Below the pieces are notes generated by a model. That model made no database searches and was not told where the DNA came from. It worked only from the letters and a program-made list of their open reading frames with translations. DNA of 64,000 nucleotides from Nemertoderma westbladi (Eukaryota > Xenacoelomorpha > Nemertodermatida > Nemertodermatidae): positions 1 to 64,000 of the forward strand of contig JAUCBJ010008670.1 of the NCBI GenBank assembly GCA_032718475.1, given 5' to 3'. A program made the translations under genes and the position numbers. Shown here in pieces: positions 12,390 through 22,800 of the stretch (positions within the stretch are counted from its first letter, which is position 1; every line of letters starts with the position of its first letter).

Positions 12390-13140
12390 CAACATGTTAT
12401 CTATTCATATAATATTAAAATTATTTTGTTCTAGAACAAATATTTTAAGATCATTTTATTATATCAAAAAAATTGCTATAATGACACGGCAAAGTATAAG
12501 TGTCCCCGTGTTAGAACGAGTAGGAGCAGGTTACAGCGGCACGTTGTTCTAAGCAAACACAAAAGATAGAATCGGGAAGTCTGGAAGGATCTCATTTCAA
12601 CTGTACAAGCTCGCTCGACCTATATACAGTAGATAGTACTTACTTCCAGTCAGTCAGATAGACTCATTCGTTTTACATTTTAATTAAAATATGAAATTGC
12701 TGCAGAATTGCTCTACTCCAGAAGACATACATAAATACATGGGTGTTCTTATCTGTCAAATATGTCTCATTAGATGTTGCGAAAGCATTCGTTCTTTTAG
12801 CAAACTCTTGTTAATATGAGTCTTTATTTGAATTATTATTGACAAAATCGATAAAACAATTTTAACATGAAATTTAAATTATTTTTTCAGAAACTTGAGA
12901 AATAATTAGAGGTTTTCTCTTCCACCCAGTATTCTCTGCATTACACTTATTACAAGCCTACTATATAAATATAGATATGTCAAAATATAAATCTCGCTAC
13001 ATATCATACAATACAGTATGTGCATGCGTGCCTATTATTCAAAACTTTTAATCTTAAATTATTGTGTTATAATTTACAATTACTCTATATTGTTTGGGGT
13101 GTTGAATACGCCCCCACTATATACTGCACACCATCTCCCT
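12390..13140. other. Gap with a weak piggyBac-like coding trace
   Basis: Between 12691 and 12790 the + strand reads NCSTPEDIHKYMGVLI, which resembles the early TP.EI..F.GI block of piggyBac transposases (DDE_Tnp_1_7). It is short, unsupported on both sides and may be chance. Nothing else is recognisable. Confidence 0.25.
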
Positions 13141-13680
13141 TAATACAACAACCATTTTTAGGGGGTCGGAGTCCCCCCTTCCCCCTAATTTTGTTCAAAT
13201 CTCAATAAAATACTATAAAATTTGGTATGATGATAGTTCGACACCTTTTCTTGCAGCTGGCCTGGCCGGATTTTTCAATTTCTCAGTTATTTCCATACAA
13301 CAAGCCTTAAAAAATGTCGATTTTTAAAGTTAAAGCACCCCCGTAGACTTTATTTTTGTCTTTGGAATGTAATCTGGATATCATTAGAACCGTATTCATC
13401 TGCAGATTCCGAATCAGAAACCCGTTTTAAATTTTACCAATAACTTCCTGAGATATTATCAAAATACTAATGTGCAAATTTTGAGACGTAAAACGATATG
13501 ATTCTAATTTTTTGTCTTTATTCTAGAATATTAATTACTATTTAGCTGAGCGTTTAAAAACACAGACTGTATGGATATGGATATATGATACAAAGTATAA
13601 TCTGATATGTTAACAATTCGTTATATTACATATCAGACACGAGATACTACGGTACGTGCTAAGTAGTAGATCAGTACTAC

Positions 13681-13776
13681 TGCTGTACTACCGTAAGCAG
13701 CAGAGATCAGTATATTGCTGTGTATCCCAGATACTGAGTGTGCTGAGTATGGGGCGAGCCACGCGGTATCACCACA
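13681..13776 (-). repeat. 3' LTR of Mag-like element
   Basis: 96 bp. In minus-strand sense it starts TGTGGTGATACC and ends GTAGTACAGCA. Against the other LTR I see one substitution (CCGTAAG versus CCATAAG) and one 3-bp gap. Confidence 0.9.
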
Positions 13777-13816
13777 CCCCCTTTCTAGCATTGACACCGT
13801 AGTGCTGGCAATGCTA

Positions 13817-14936
13817 TCAGTCTATAGTCTGCGGGGTGGGCATCTCACCCGCCGTGGGTAGCTGTGCCGCGGGGGCTCCACCTGAGTTTCGAGCTCTGGG
13901 CTCCACGTGACGGTGCCTGGTGGCCGCGGTGGTGGTGGCGCTGGTTCTGGAGCCAGCTGCGGTTCCAGGTGTGGCGCCGAGGTGTCTGGCAATAGAAGGC
14001 GCCGGTTGCGGACCAGGGTGCATCACGAGGGTGTCTGAACCCTGTATTTGCGGTTGGGCGCAACTTCCACTACCACACCCGTGCGGTCCCAGCGCTTGGT
14101 GGTGGGGTGTTGTATGCGGACAGGTGTTCCCAGGGGAAGGGGTGTCAGGGCCTTGGTGCCCTGGTTGTAGCGCCTGACTTGCGCCGCCTGTAGTGAAAGG
14201 AGGACCTTGTCCAGGTGCGCCTGAGTTGCCTGGTGGGTCGCCGCGAACGCCGAGTGGTGCGTGGGAACCCGCGTCCGCGTTGGGTGGCCGAAGAGGATTT
14301 CGGCCGGTGACTTCCTGTGCTCCCGAGGGGAGTTGCGGAGTTCAAGGAGCCCCTCCTGGAAATGCGGATTCGTTGTGGAGCCGCCGGTCTTACTAAGGAG
14401 GCCCTTGATGGCCTTGACGGCGGACTCAGCGAGGCCGTTTCCCTGGGGGTATCCTGGTGATGATGTCACCGGGATTACCCCCCAGTCATGGAGGAAGTCG
14501 ATGAAGGAGGCGGCGGTAAACTGAGGACCGCCGTCGGACCGGAAGTGGGTGGGGACCCCGAACCGAACGAATAGTTCCCGCAGGTTGTCCGCCGTCTTTG
14601 CTGCTGTTGGGGAGGAGGTGAAGGGTTGCACCTCGAGCCACCCCGAGTAGCTGTCGACGAGCACCAGAAAGTCCATCCTGTTGAGGGCGAAGAAGTCCCC
14701 TGAGACGGACTCCAAGGGCGGGTTGCTGGGGCGTTGGCCTTGGTCATGGGTTCCTTGGCCTGGCTGGACTGGTGGTTCATACGGACGCCGCACGTAGTGA
14801 CGGTGGTCCTGACGTCATTGGTAATGCCCGGCCAGTAGACGCACTGGCGGGTGCGCCGGAGCGTTTTCTCCACACCCTGGTGCGGCACGTAGAGTCGTCG
14901 TAGGATGTCGCGACGGGACTCCTTCGGGACGACCAT
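13817..14936 (-). pseudogene. Integrase and C-terminal tail of Mag-like element
   Basis: In minus-strand order: PHQGVEKTLRRTRQ with CVYWPGI (zinc-binding N terminus, about 14810-14900), a frameshift near 14790, then the core DFLVLVDSYSGWLEVQPF (first catalytic Asp), HFRSDGGPQFTA (second Asp) and SPGYPQGNGLAESAVK (catalytic Glu), followed by ELRNSPREHRKSPAEILFG. After the core is a chromodomain-less RKYRVQTPSG tail. A second frame change near 14040 continues into an Ala/Pro/Thr-rich tail ending at 13817. The catalytic triad is present, but the frame is broken twice. Confidence 0.85.
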
Positions 14937-15878
14937 TCATTGCCCCAACAGGACGAGACTCTGGTCCGTGGTGAGGGAGACTCTGATGGACCAATAGGGG
15001 GCCAGAGCGCCCTCGTTGGGTTTGTGGGCGGGAAACCCCATCTCGATGGCCGACCGTAATGCAGTATAGTCGGTGTCGGCGTCGGCTGTCCGCGACAGCA
15101 CGAGTAGAACCGGGTCAGCGAGGCGGTCCGGCTCATCGTCGAGTTGGGCCGCCGTGGATGCGGTGATGGAGTGGAGACAGTATGCCATCTCGCCTTCGTA
15201 GACTACGTCCCGCGGGGAGGGGTCGTCCACGGGGGACCGGGAGAGCGCGTCCGGAATGCGGTGCTCCTTTCCCTTGCGCCACACCGTCTTGAAGGAGTAG
15301 GGGAGGAGTCGCGTTTTGAGGCGCTGGAGGCGGGTATTGTCGGTTGCGTCGACGGTGTAGCGGTCAATAATAGTGACCAGGGGTTGGTGGTCGACCACTA
15401 GGGTGTACTGTGGGAGGCCGAGGAGGTATAGACGACATTTCTCGGTTGCCCACACTACCGCGAGTAGTTCCAACTCCACCATCGCGTACCGAGATTCTGT
15501 CTCGGTAGCGAACCGCGATCCGCACTCCACGAGTCGCCAGTCGGCGCCGTGTCACTGTAGGAGGGCGTATCTGAGGCCGTGTTGTTGGGACGCGTCCATC
15601 TGGAGCATCGTCTCCTTGGTTGCGTCGTAGGGTGCGAGGACTGCTGGGGACAGCAGGGTGGAGGCGATGTCCGCTGTGAACGGGGCCAGCTGTTCGACCA
15701 GGCCGATGAAACTGTGGAGGTCGGTTAAGTTCGTGGGGCGGGGGAAATGGGAGATGGCCCGGACCTTGTCGGGGTCGGCCTGGATCCTGTAGCCCCCACG
15801 ATGTAGCCGGCGAACTTCACAGCGGATTGTGCGAACTGCACCTTGTCCGGGTGGAGAGTTATGTGGTGCTCCCTGCAC
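14937..15878 (-). pseudogene. RT connection and RNase H of Mag-like element
   Basis: This frame continues the RT after a shift near 15800. It holds VRAISHFPRPTNLTDLHSFIG and ETMLQMDASQQHGLRYALLQ (the D of the RNase H/tether region). An in-frame TGA at 15549-15551 is followed by ESRYAMVELELLAVVWA and VVDHQPLVTIID (RNase H core), then HRIPDALSRSPV, the usual end of RNase H before integrase. A further TGA separates it from the integrase frame at about 14937. Confidence 0.85.
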
Positions 15879-16423
15879 CGCTGCAGAAAGGCGCGGACGC
15901 TGGCCACATGTCCGTCGAGGGAGGCGTTGTGGAGGAGGCAGTCGTCGACGACTTTAGCGAGTTATGGAAGTCCGAGGAGTGCTTCGTTGCCTCGGCGGTT
16001 GAACTCGTCCCCACTGGAGACGAGTCCCATTACGCTCCTGGTATGTTTATACTGCCCCCACGGAGTTACGAAAGTAGTGAGGAGCTGCGACTCTGGTTCG
16101 AGAGGAACCTGCCAGTACCCTGAGGCCGCGTCGAACACAGAGAAGAACTTGGACGACGTGTCGATGTCGGAGACGACCATTCTCGGGTTCGGGGACAGGT
16201 AGTATGGGCATCGCACCTGCGAGTTGAGGTGTCGCAGGTCGACGCACAGACGCAACTTCCCGTTGGGCTTCAGAGCCACCGTCATCGGGTGAACCCAATC
16301 CGTAGGTTCGATGACCCGCTCGATAACGTGGCATCGCTCGAGTTTGTCGAGGAGTTTCTTAACGCCATCCCGGATGGCGTGGGGGGTGGGCCGGGCACCG
16401 TTTGCGTGGAAGGGAGTCGCCCA
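15720..16423 (-). pseudogene. Reverse transcriptase palm of Mag-like element
   Basis: This is the same minus frame as gag and protease. After a TAA at 16424 it resumes with LDKLERCHVIERV, then VALKPNGKLRLCVDLRHLN (fingers), VVSDIDTSSKFFSVFDAASGYWQV (first catalytic Asp), and TPWGQYKHTRSVMGL. A TAA at 15959-15961 precedes AKVVDDCLLHN, the YxDD box with Val in place of Tyr/Phe. LHPDKVQFAQ and VKFAGYIVG follow before a frame change. Confidence 0.85.
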
Positions 16424-17266
16424 TTATTTGAGTTCGATACGCATCGGCGGCCCACTCATCGTGCCGAGGGGTAGCGAGGCATCGTCGAAGACGTCGCTAA
16501 ACTCGGCGAGAAGATCCTCCCGAATCCGCGGAACATCGTCGATGCGGAGATCCGGCATAGCGTCGCTGATGGAGGCTACCGGGGCTCCGCCCGGAGAACA
16601 GCATCTCGCCGGGAAGTTGGGCGGGAAGATCCCGAGGTTGGTTATCGTTGCCCGAGAGAGGTTGAGACCATCGATGTCGGGACAGATATAGATCTCCATT
16701 GTGGCGGAGGTGCCGTCGTAGTTTACCCGCACCGGGAGTCGACCAACTGTCTCGAGTGGGAGTTTATTCGCCACGGTGAAGTCGTCGGTTGATCGGTGTG
16801 GGAGGAGGTCCTCATCTTCGCCTCCGTGTCCATGGAAGTTGGTCAGACCCATCATCTTTCCAGCGGCGCCGCTGTCTGGGAGCGCGTGCCGGACAGTCCC
16901 GAGTTCCTTGTCCCGGCGGGTGTCGTGGAGTCCCACCGTGATGTAGCGGAGGCTGCAGGTAGCGTGGGTCGCTGTGACAGATCGGATCCCGAGTCGTGGG
17001 ATGATCGAGGAGACCCTGTTGGGTTTGGGGCCAGGTTTCTGGGTCGCCTTGTTACTCTGACGGCAAACTTCCTTAAAGTGGCCCTGTTTACCACAGCCGC
17101 GGCACGTGAAGTCCTTAGCGGGGCAGTTGGGGCGTTGTTGGCGGCCACAGTTGTCGCATCCCTTGTCGGTATCGGGACGGCGGTTGGACCCGCTTCGTGC
17201 TCGGCCCTGGTCGTCATTGCGCGGCCGGTTGTACGCGGATGGACATCCGCGCTTGTAGGCTGACAC
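16424..17266 (-). pseudogene. Nucleocapsid and protease region of Mag-like element
   Basis: A 280-codon frame in register with gag, separated from it by one TAG (17279-17281). It has a paired zinc knuckle: a CDNCGRQQRPNCPA half, then CRGCGKQGHFKEVC, a canonical C-x2-C-x4-H-x4-C knuckle. Downstream is RHALPDSGAAGKMM, the aspartic protease active site in its D-S-G form. The frame ends at a TAA just before the RT. Nucleocapsid packages RNA and the protease would cleave the polyprotein. Confidence 0.85.
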
Positions 17267-17278
17267 CTGAGTGATAGG

Positions 17279-18172
17279 CTACCCACCCCCCACGATCGAG
17301 TCGTTTCGCCCACTCGCCTCTACACTTTGGCAGATCCTGACGCAGTCCTCGAGAGTCGGCTGGGGGAGAACCTTCAGGAGTTCGGTCCAGGTCTCCGAGC
17401 ACCAGATACCGACGAGGACCTGCGTTACGATCTGTTCGTTGCGGCAGTGGCCGCACAGTTCCGCATTGTCGGCGAGTTCCTCCAGGGCCACACGGAACGA
17501 GTCGAAGGACTCGCTGGCACCCTGTCGCCGATCGTGGAACTCAATCCGGTCGATCGCGACACTCCGCTTCGCGCGGAGGTCGCCCTGGAGTTGGTCGAGG
17601 ATCAACTCCGGCGTGGTCGCATTGTCATCGATGTCGAGGTGCAGCGTGACCCGGATCGTCTCTTGGAGGCCGCTTCCGAGGGCAGAGACGAGGGCGTACA
17701 CCTGCTCTACGTTGGGGAACGTCGCCATCTGTTGGTGGTGGGCGTGGACCAGCAAGGCTTGGCACCACCTGCAGAAGGTAGCGTAGTCCACCTCGTTGTC
17801 GACGCGCTCGAGGCTGGCGATGTCGATGACCCGACTTCTGGGAGCCGGGGCTGGGTGAATGGAGAGTACGTCCGCGTTGGCGACCACCGGTGCCGGACCG
17901 GGATCCGCACGTCCCGCAGCCGCTGCGGGGTTAATGGCCGCAAGGAGCTGCGCTAAGCGGGTGTCGGAAGCCGCTTGTTGCTGCGCTAGGACCCGGGCCA
18001 AACAAGCGTTAGAGTCAGCCTGTTGTTGGGCCAGAAGTTGGACCAGATCCGCGAAAGGTGGCCGGGTAGGAGAGGCCGCCATCGCCGCGATCGTGTCTCC
18101 GCTATCCCCGCAGGATGCTCGGAGTCGGAACCTGTAGGTAGCGGGGTAGACTTCTTGCTGTACTACTACCAT
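17279..18172 (-). CDS. Gag (capsid) of Mag-like element
   Basis: 297 codons, open to a TAG at 17279-17281. The frame starts inside the 5' LTR (about 18172), but a better start is the Met just before AASPTRPPFADLVQLL. The N terminus has Gln/Ala-rich heptad-like repeats (LLAQQQADSNACLARVLAQ...), likely a coiled coil. The body has the retrotransposon gag features (RWCQALLVHAHHQQM, DQLQGDLRAKRSVAIDRIEF, SFDSFRVALEELADNAELC). The stop falls exactly before the zinc-knuckle frame in the same register, so it may be either a mutation or a gag-pol stop. The other stops downstream argue for mutation. Confidence 0.8.
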   Translation of the reverse strand: MVVVQQEVYPATYRFRLRASCGDSGDTIAAMAASPTRPPFADLVQLLAQQQADSNACLARVLAQQQAASDTRLAQLLAAINPAAAAGRADPGPAPVVANADVLSIHPAPAPRSRVIDIASLERVDNEVDYATFCRWCQALLVHAHHQQMATFPNVEQVYALVSALGSGLQETIRVTLHLDIDDNATTPELILDQLQGDLRAKRSVAIDRIEFHDRRQGASESFDSFRVALEELADNAELCGHCRNEQIVTQVLVGIWCSETWTELLKVLPQPTLEDCVRICQSVEASGRNDSIVGGG

Positions 18173-18254
18173 AAGCAGCAGAGATCAGTATATTGCTGTG
18201 TATCCCAGATACTGAGTGTGCTGAGTATGGGGCGAGCCACGCGGTATCACCACA
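18156..18254 (-). repeat. 5' LTR of Mag-like element
   Basis: 99 bp, the partner of 13681-13776. The sequence just inside (AGAAGTCTACCCC in minus sense) is where a primer-binding site should lie. I could not match it to a tRNA 3' end. Confidence 0.9.
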
Positions 18255-18949
18255 CAGACAGTTACCCAAACTGTCACTTCACAACATATTGTACACAAAG
18301 TCTGTGTATGAGCGTTTAAAACTCTACATATTGTTTCTTCATTATAAGTAATTAATATTCTAGAATTGAGTAAAAAAAAACGTTAGAATTATATAGATTT
18401 ATGTGTAAAATGTATACCTTTGAATATTGATAATATCTCCGGAAGTTATTGGTGAAATTTTAAACGGTTTTCTTATTCTGAAAATGCAGATGAAGGCGGT
18501 TCTAATGATATCTAGATTTCATTCCAAAGACGAAAAATAAAGCCGACTGAGGTGGATATTACGAAATAGACGAGTTTTTAACGTCTTGTTGTATCGAAAT
18601 AGCTCATAAATTTAAAAATCCGGCCAGGCCAACAGTAAGAAAAATGGTCGAACTATCATAATACCAAATTTTGTAGCATTTTAAAATTAGAAAATTTTTG
18701 GAAATCGACCACCCCTAATAACTATATCCCAGCTGGGCTGGTATTATAGCAGTTATTCATTCATATAGTTTATGTCTCTTGATATAGCCATATAGCTAAT
18801 GTCCACAATACTCATCATCAACGAACCCAAAATCCAACATTAGTAGTTACTTGAGAAGTTCATCACATACACCAATTTAAAACTATTAGATTGCATCTTC
18901 AGTCTTTATCCCTTTTACAATCAAATGGTAGGAAGCAAAGGCAGCGGTT

Positions 18950-19275
18950 ATATTGAAAAATATCAAGACATGAAAAATATCGAGAGTACCGCAATTATAT
19001 TGAAAAATATCGAGAAAAAAATATCGAGTGTTGAAAAATATCGAGAGTAAAAATATCGAGTATTGCAAAAGATCGAGAGTGAAAATATTAAGTGTTGAAA
19101 AATATCGAGAGTAAAAATATCGAGAGTAAAAATATCGAGTGTTGAAAAATATCGAGAGTAAAAATATCGAGTGTTGAAAAATATCGAGTGTAAAAATAAC
19201 GAGTATTGAAAAATATCGAGAGTAAAAATATCGAGTGTTGAAAAATATCGAGTGTTGAAAAATATCGAGTGTACA
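18950..19275. repeat. AT-rich minisatellite (AAAAATATCGAG core)
   Basis: More than a dozen copies of an AAAAATATCGAG core with alternating GTGTTG / AGTA spacers, about 16-19 bp per unit. Minus-strand open frames that read as (T/S)RYFSTLDIF repeats are artefacts of this array. It lies about 300 bp upstream of the first coding exon of the CAP gene. Confidence 0.9.
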
Positions 19276-19588
19276 AAATATAGAGCAAGCCCTAATTATT
19301 GAAAATAATCCTTACTAATCCATATTTTATCAATACCCTTAAATATTAATCAAAATAATATCACATGTACATAACAGATGCAACATATCCTATCAAACTT
19401 GAAACAATGCCAAAATAATACAACTGACCTTATTGTCTTGCATGTTTATTAAAAACATTTGAGGCATATTTTTAAAATTAAGGCATTAAAATTTTTGTAG
19501 CACATTTTTATATTTATAATTATTTATAATATTAAATATTTTCTGTAGAACCACATTTTACGAATGTTACATCTTCTATGCGGCCAAC

Positions 19589-19839
19589 ATGAAACATCCA
19601 CATAAAGTGTTAGTTTTTTCAGTTCTTTCTTTAATCATACAAATAAGTGTAGCTGAAATTCTCAGCTACTCTGAGAAACAGCTGATACTGAATTGGCACA
19701 ATGATAGACGCCGCAATGCGGTGGACCCGGACCATCCAAATGTGGATTACTATGGAACTAATGTTCCTGACGCCAGTGGAATGAATGAACTGGTATGGGA
19801 TGCTGATCTGGAGAAAATAGCCCAGCAATGGGCTGATGG
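19589..19839 (+). CDS. CAP/ShK gene exon 1: signal peptide and start of CAP domain
   Basis: Starts at the ATG at 19589; upstream ATGs are out of frame. A TTTTCTGTAG at about 19539-19548 could be the acceptor of a 5'UTR intron. Residues 1-22 have a basic start and a hydrophobic core (VLVFSVLSLIIQISVA), a typical signal peptide. CAP helix 1 follows, with ILNWHNDRRR, and then MNELVWDADLEKIAQQWAD, the classic M..L.W...L...A..WA block. The donor is GATGG|GTGAGT, phase 2. Confidence 0.92.
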
Positions 19840-22800
19840 GTGAGTAACGTTACTCTAGGTATTCAAATGTAGGCCTGATGGGTGTCCATCATCTAAAAAC
19901 TATTTCACATAGTTATTTTGAATTCCATACATAGACTAATATATATGCTAACATAGATGCACGAGAGTACAGCTCAGCAGACTTCAGGACGAACTGTGAA
20001 TAAATTGAGTTATTAATAGAATGCATTTTAGAACATCATTAGCTAGCTGAAATCCTACAAGACAGTTGGACAGATGACTGCCTGCAACGATACACTGTAA
20101 AAAATAAATAGCCTTTTCACCATAAAAAGGTCGCGTATAGCCCTGCTGCACCTCATTTATGGTAAAAGGTATTAAACAAATTAATGCAAAGGCCATAAAT
20201 AATATATGGCAAAAGCTGGTTTATTTCTTGTGATTCACCATCAAATATTTACGGCAAAATAGGAGCTGCTCTGCTATAATATAGGCGGTAAACCTCTATA
20301 ATAAAGTTATGGCGAAAATCTGTGGATTTCCTGGTTCGCCATAAAATAATTATGGTGAAATTGACCCTGCTGTATTTAGTTCACCATGGAACATGTTATG
20401 GCTAAAATACGTTTATATCTGGTGATTCACCATGTACATGCTATGATTTTTGCTATGGGGGTATTCCTGGTCACTGATTTCATTTCGAGGTCAGTTTTCA
20501 CTTTTAGTGAAATCTAGTTTTTCTGTATGTCTCTCTGTCGGTCTTTCGGACTATCCGACAATCTATCCGTCGAATATGAAGGTCACACCATCGAGGTAAA
20601 AGTTTAGTTATAAGGGTTTTCCTGTTCGCAGAATTCATTTCTATTGTCAGTTTTATCGTTTGATGATTTCCAAATTGTCTGTTTGGCTGTCTGTTATATT
20701 TTGATGGACAGACATACAAACAGAAACGACAAGCCCAAATTTGAATACTGAGATCAGAAATGAAGTCACCGACCAAGAAAACCCATATAGGATTTTTTTT
20801 AGACAGATAGTATTATTTTTATTGACGGGCAGACCAACAGTCCATCGGATAGAGAACCATTTCGAGAAGTATGACAGATCTTGCTAAACCGTTTTCAAAT
20901 TTGGAATCTTGATATAAATCTGCTCTAGATGTAATATGGAAAACTTTTTTTAAAACTAAATAAACTAATATTGCAATTCATTGTTACACAAATTGACAAA
21001 TGACATAGTAAACAATAACATGACAAATAACGTGTTAACAAATATTGCAAAACATTGTTATTTCATGACTAATATTGAAAAACATTGTTCCTAATTCGCC
21101 CAGCCTGAGAGTTTTTTATTACTTTATGGCCAGTTATCAAACTTGCAATAAACTCAAAAAAAAAACCATTTGGGAAAACGAAATTAAAAGCATAAATAAG
21201 GCCTAAAGTAAATAAAATAACGTAGTCAAAGCTTTTCACAGATTCAATACCCCACTTGGTTAGTATTGCCCGCCAAGCTGTCTTCAGAGGTCTGAAAAAG
21301 GCCACATCCAAGGGTTGTAGTATGTGAGTGGCATTAGGAACAAGAGGAATATAACTAATATATATTATTTGATTTGCAGCTAAGAACAACTTTAATAGAG
21401 AGGTGGCTAGACAGATTATCACCAATAAGAATTTTTTCCCATTCAGTTTATTGGCAGCTGGTAGAAATACCTCGAAGTACATCGAACCCTCGAACCATCC
21501 TGATTCTGTTGCATCGTAAATTGTGCCGGATGGCCCCCCTATTCCCCATTCCGGATCGTATCTTCCAGCTTTATATATCACCATAAGAGGCAATAAATTA
21601 CCATCCACTGACCCACTGAACATAAGAGAGACCACCTGTTTTGATTTTGAGATAATACGCTCCACACGTTTCAAACCACGCTTGCAGATAACCCTTTTGT
21701 CCCCAGGCTGCTGGGCTGGTTGCTCACATTGGTTTCATCAAAATTGAAAATGTTAGATGGTGGAATCACATCTGTTACTTCAGCTTCGTAATTGTTAAAG
21801 AAGGCATTAAGTTGCTTCTCGCCAACCTCTGCCCTTGCAGGAGTAACATTGTCTGCGATGCGTTTGGTTAGCTTGTGTCTAACAAGGAACATTTCAAGCC
21901 AATCGCGTCCTGGAAGGTTTGTCTCGGGTCCTGCTTGAGTCCTTGCTGAGTTAAATTCTTTCACTACTTTCCCTGCAATATTTAGCATGTTTTGGACCAT
22001 CATACAGACTTCAATCCCTTCAATTCGTTTTCTCCAACGAGCTAAGATATTTATGGCCTGTACAACTTTCACTTCCACTTCATTAGTCATTGCTGTAGGA
22101 TGACCAGCCAATCCCTCATGGTGCTTATTAATTCTATTCCACAGTGTCCCATAGGGTATTTTCAGCTTTTTACTTACACATTTAATACTTTCTCCATGTT
22201 CTTTAACTCGGCGAATTGCCTTATATTATATTCTATTATATTTCAGTATTTTGTACATAGAATAGGCAGATAGGCCTATATCTATAACAGTATAAGAAAG
22301 TACCGATACTAAATTAAGGCTGTAAGGTTGTTTAGGTGTAATGATATATGGTAGAAAGATATTATATTGTTGACTGTCAGACTGTAGGCCTACCACTACC
22401 GGTCAGCCGGTTCTGTACTGGAGTGCTGTTTATCTTATCATTAAGGTAGGCCTACAGTATTTGTGTCAAATATCAAAGAAGCCCCAGTGAAATCAAAGTA
22501 ACCCCAGGGTATCAAAGTAGCCCCCTTCTACGGTACCCATTGCCCAGGGTACCGGCAGACCGGTTCCGGTACCTTACCACACTACCGGTCTGCTCTCTGC
22601 TCTGCTGGCTGGCTGCAGTAGTCCTACTGCAGTACTGACCAGTAGCCCGCTGACCGTTACATTGCTGCACTGTCTGAATAAATATGTCATCTGTCTGTCT
22701 GTATGCTGTAGCGCTGTAGGTTCAGACAATCAGACATTACAGCATTAGCTAGTAATACTGTAATAGCAGCTACCGGTCAGCCAGTGACCGGTACAACTGT

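Larger units (their letters stand above)
13681..18254 (-). mobile_element. Ty3/Gypsy LTR retrotransposon, Mag/SURL-like, about 4.57 kb
   Basis: Two near-identical short LTRs (96 and 99 bp) bound a gag-pol region read on the minus strand: gag, zinc knuckles, protease, RT, RNase H, integrase. A purine tract (AGAAAGGGGG in minus-strand sense) directly precedes the 3' LTR at 13776. Very short LTRs and this domain order fit the Mag clade. GC content is clearly above that of the surrounding DNA. No clean 5-bp target duplication is visible (ACTAC on the left, CAGAC on the right). Several stops and frameshifts mean that this copy cannot make an intact polyprotein. Confidence 0.9.
13150..18710. mobile_element. 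Foldback element with arms of about 450-500 bp, split by LTR retrotransposon
   Basis: The segment 13190-13640 and the reverse complement of 18290-18690 align over their whole length. Shared landmarks include GGCCTGGCCGGATTTTT, GATATCATTAGAACCG, ACCAATAACTTCC and TTCTAGAATATTAATTAC, with roughly 75-80% identity by eye. The Mag-like element occupies the space between the arms. The outer ends are not sharply defined, so no target duplication could be read. No transposase is seen. The element is older than the LTR insertion it carries. Confidence 0.75.

Noticed and set aside
13681-18254. Alternative genetic code to explain the stops in gag-pol
   Set aside because: All three stop codons occur, frameshifts occur too, and the host exons and the intact LINE use the standard code.
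13817-18319. Plus-strand open frames across the GC-rich block (for example 16796-17263 and 17327-17956)
   Set aside because: They are antisense shadows of the minus-strand gag-pol frames, which carry all the recognisable motifs.
19088-19288. Minus-strand ORF with LDIF/TRYF repeats
   Set aside because: Product of the AAAAATATCGAG minisatellite.
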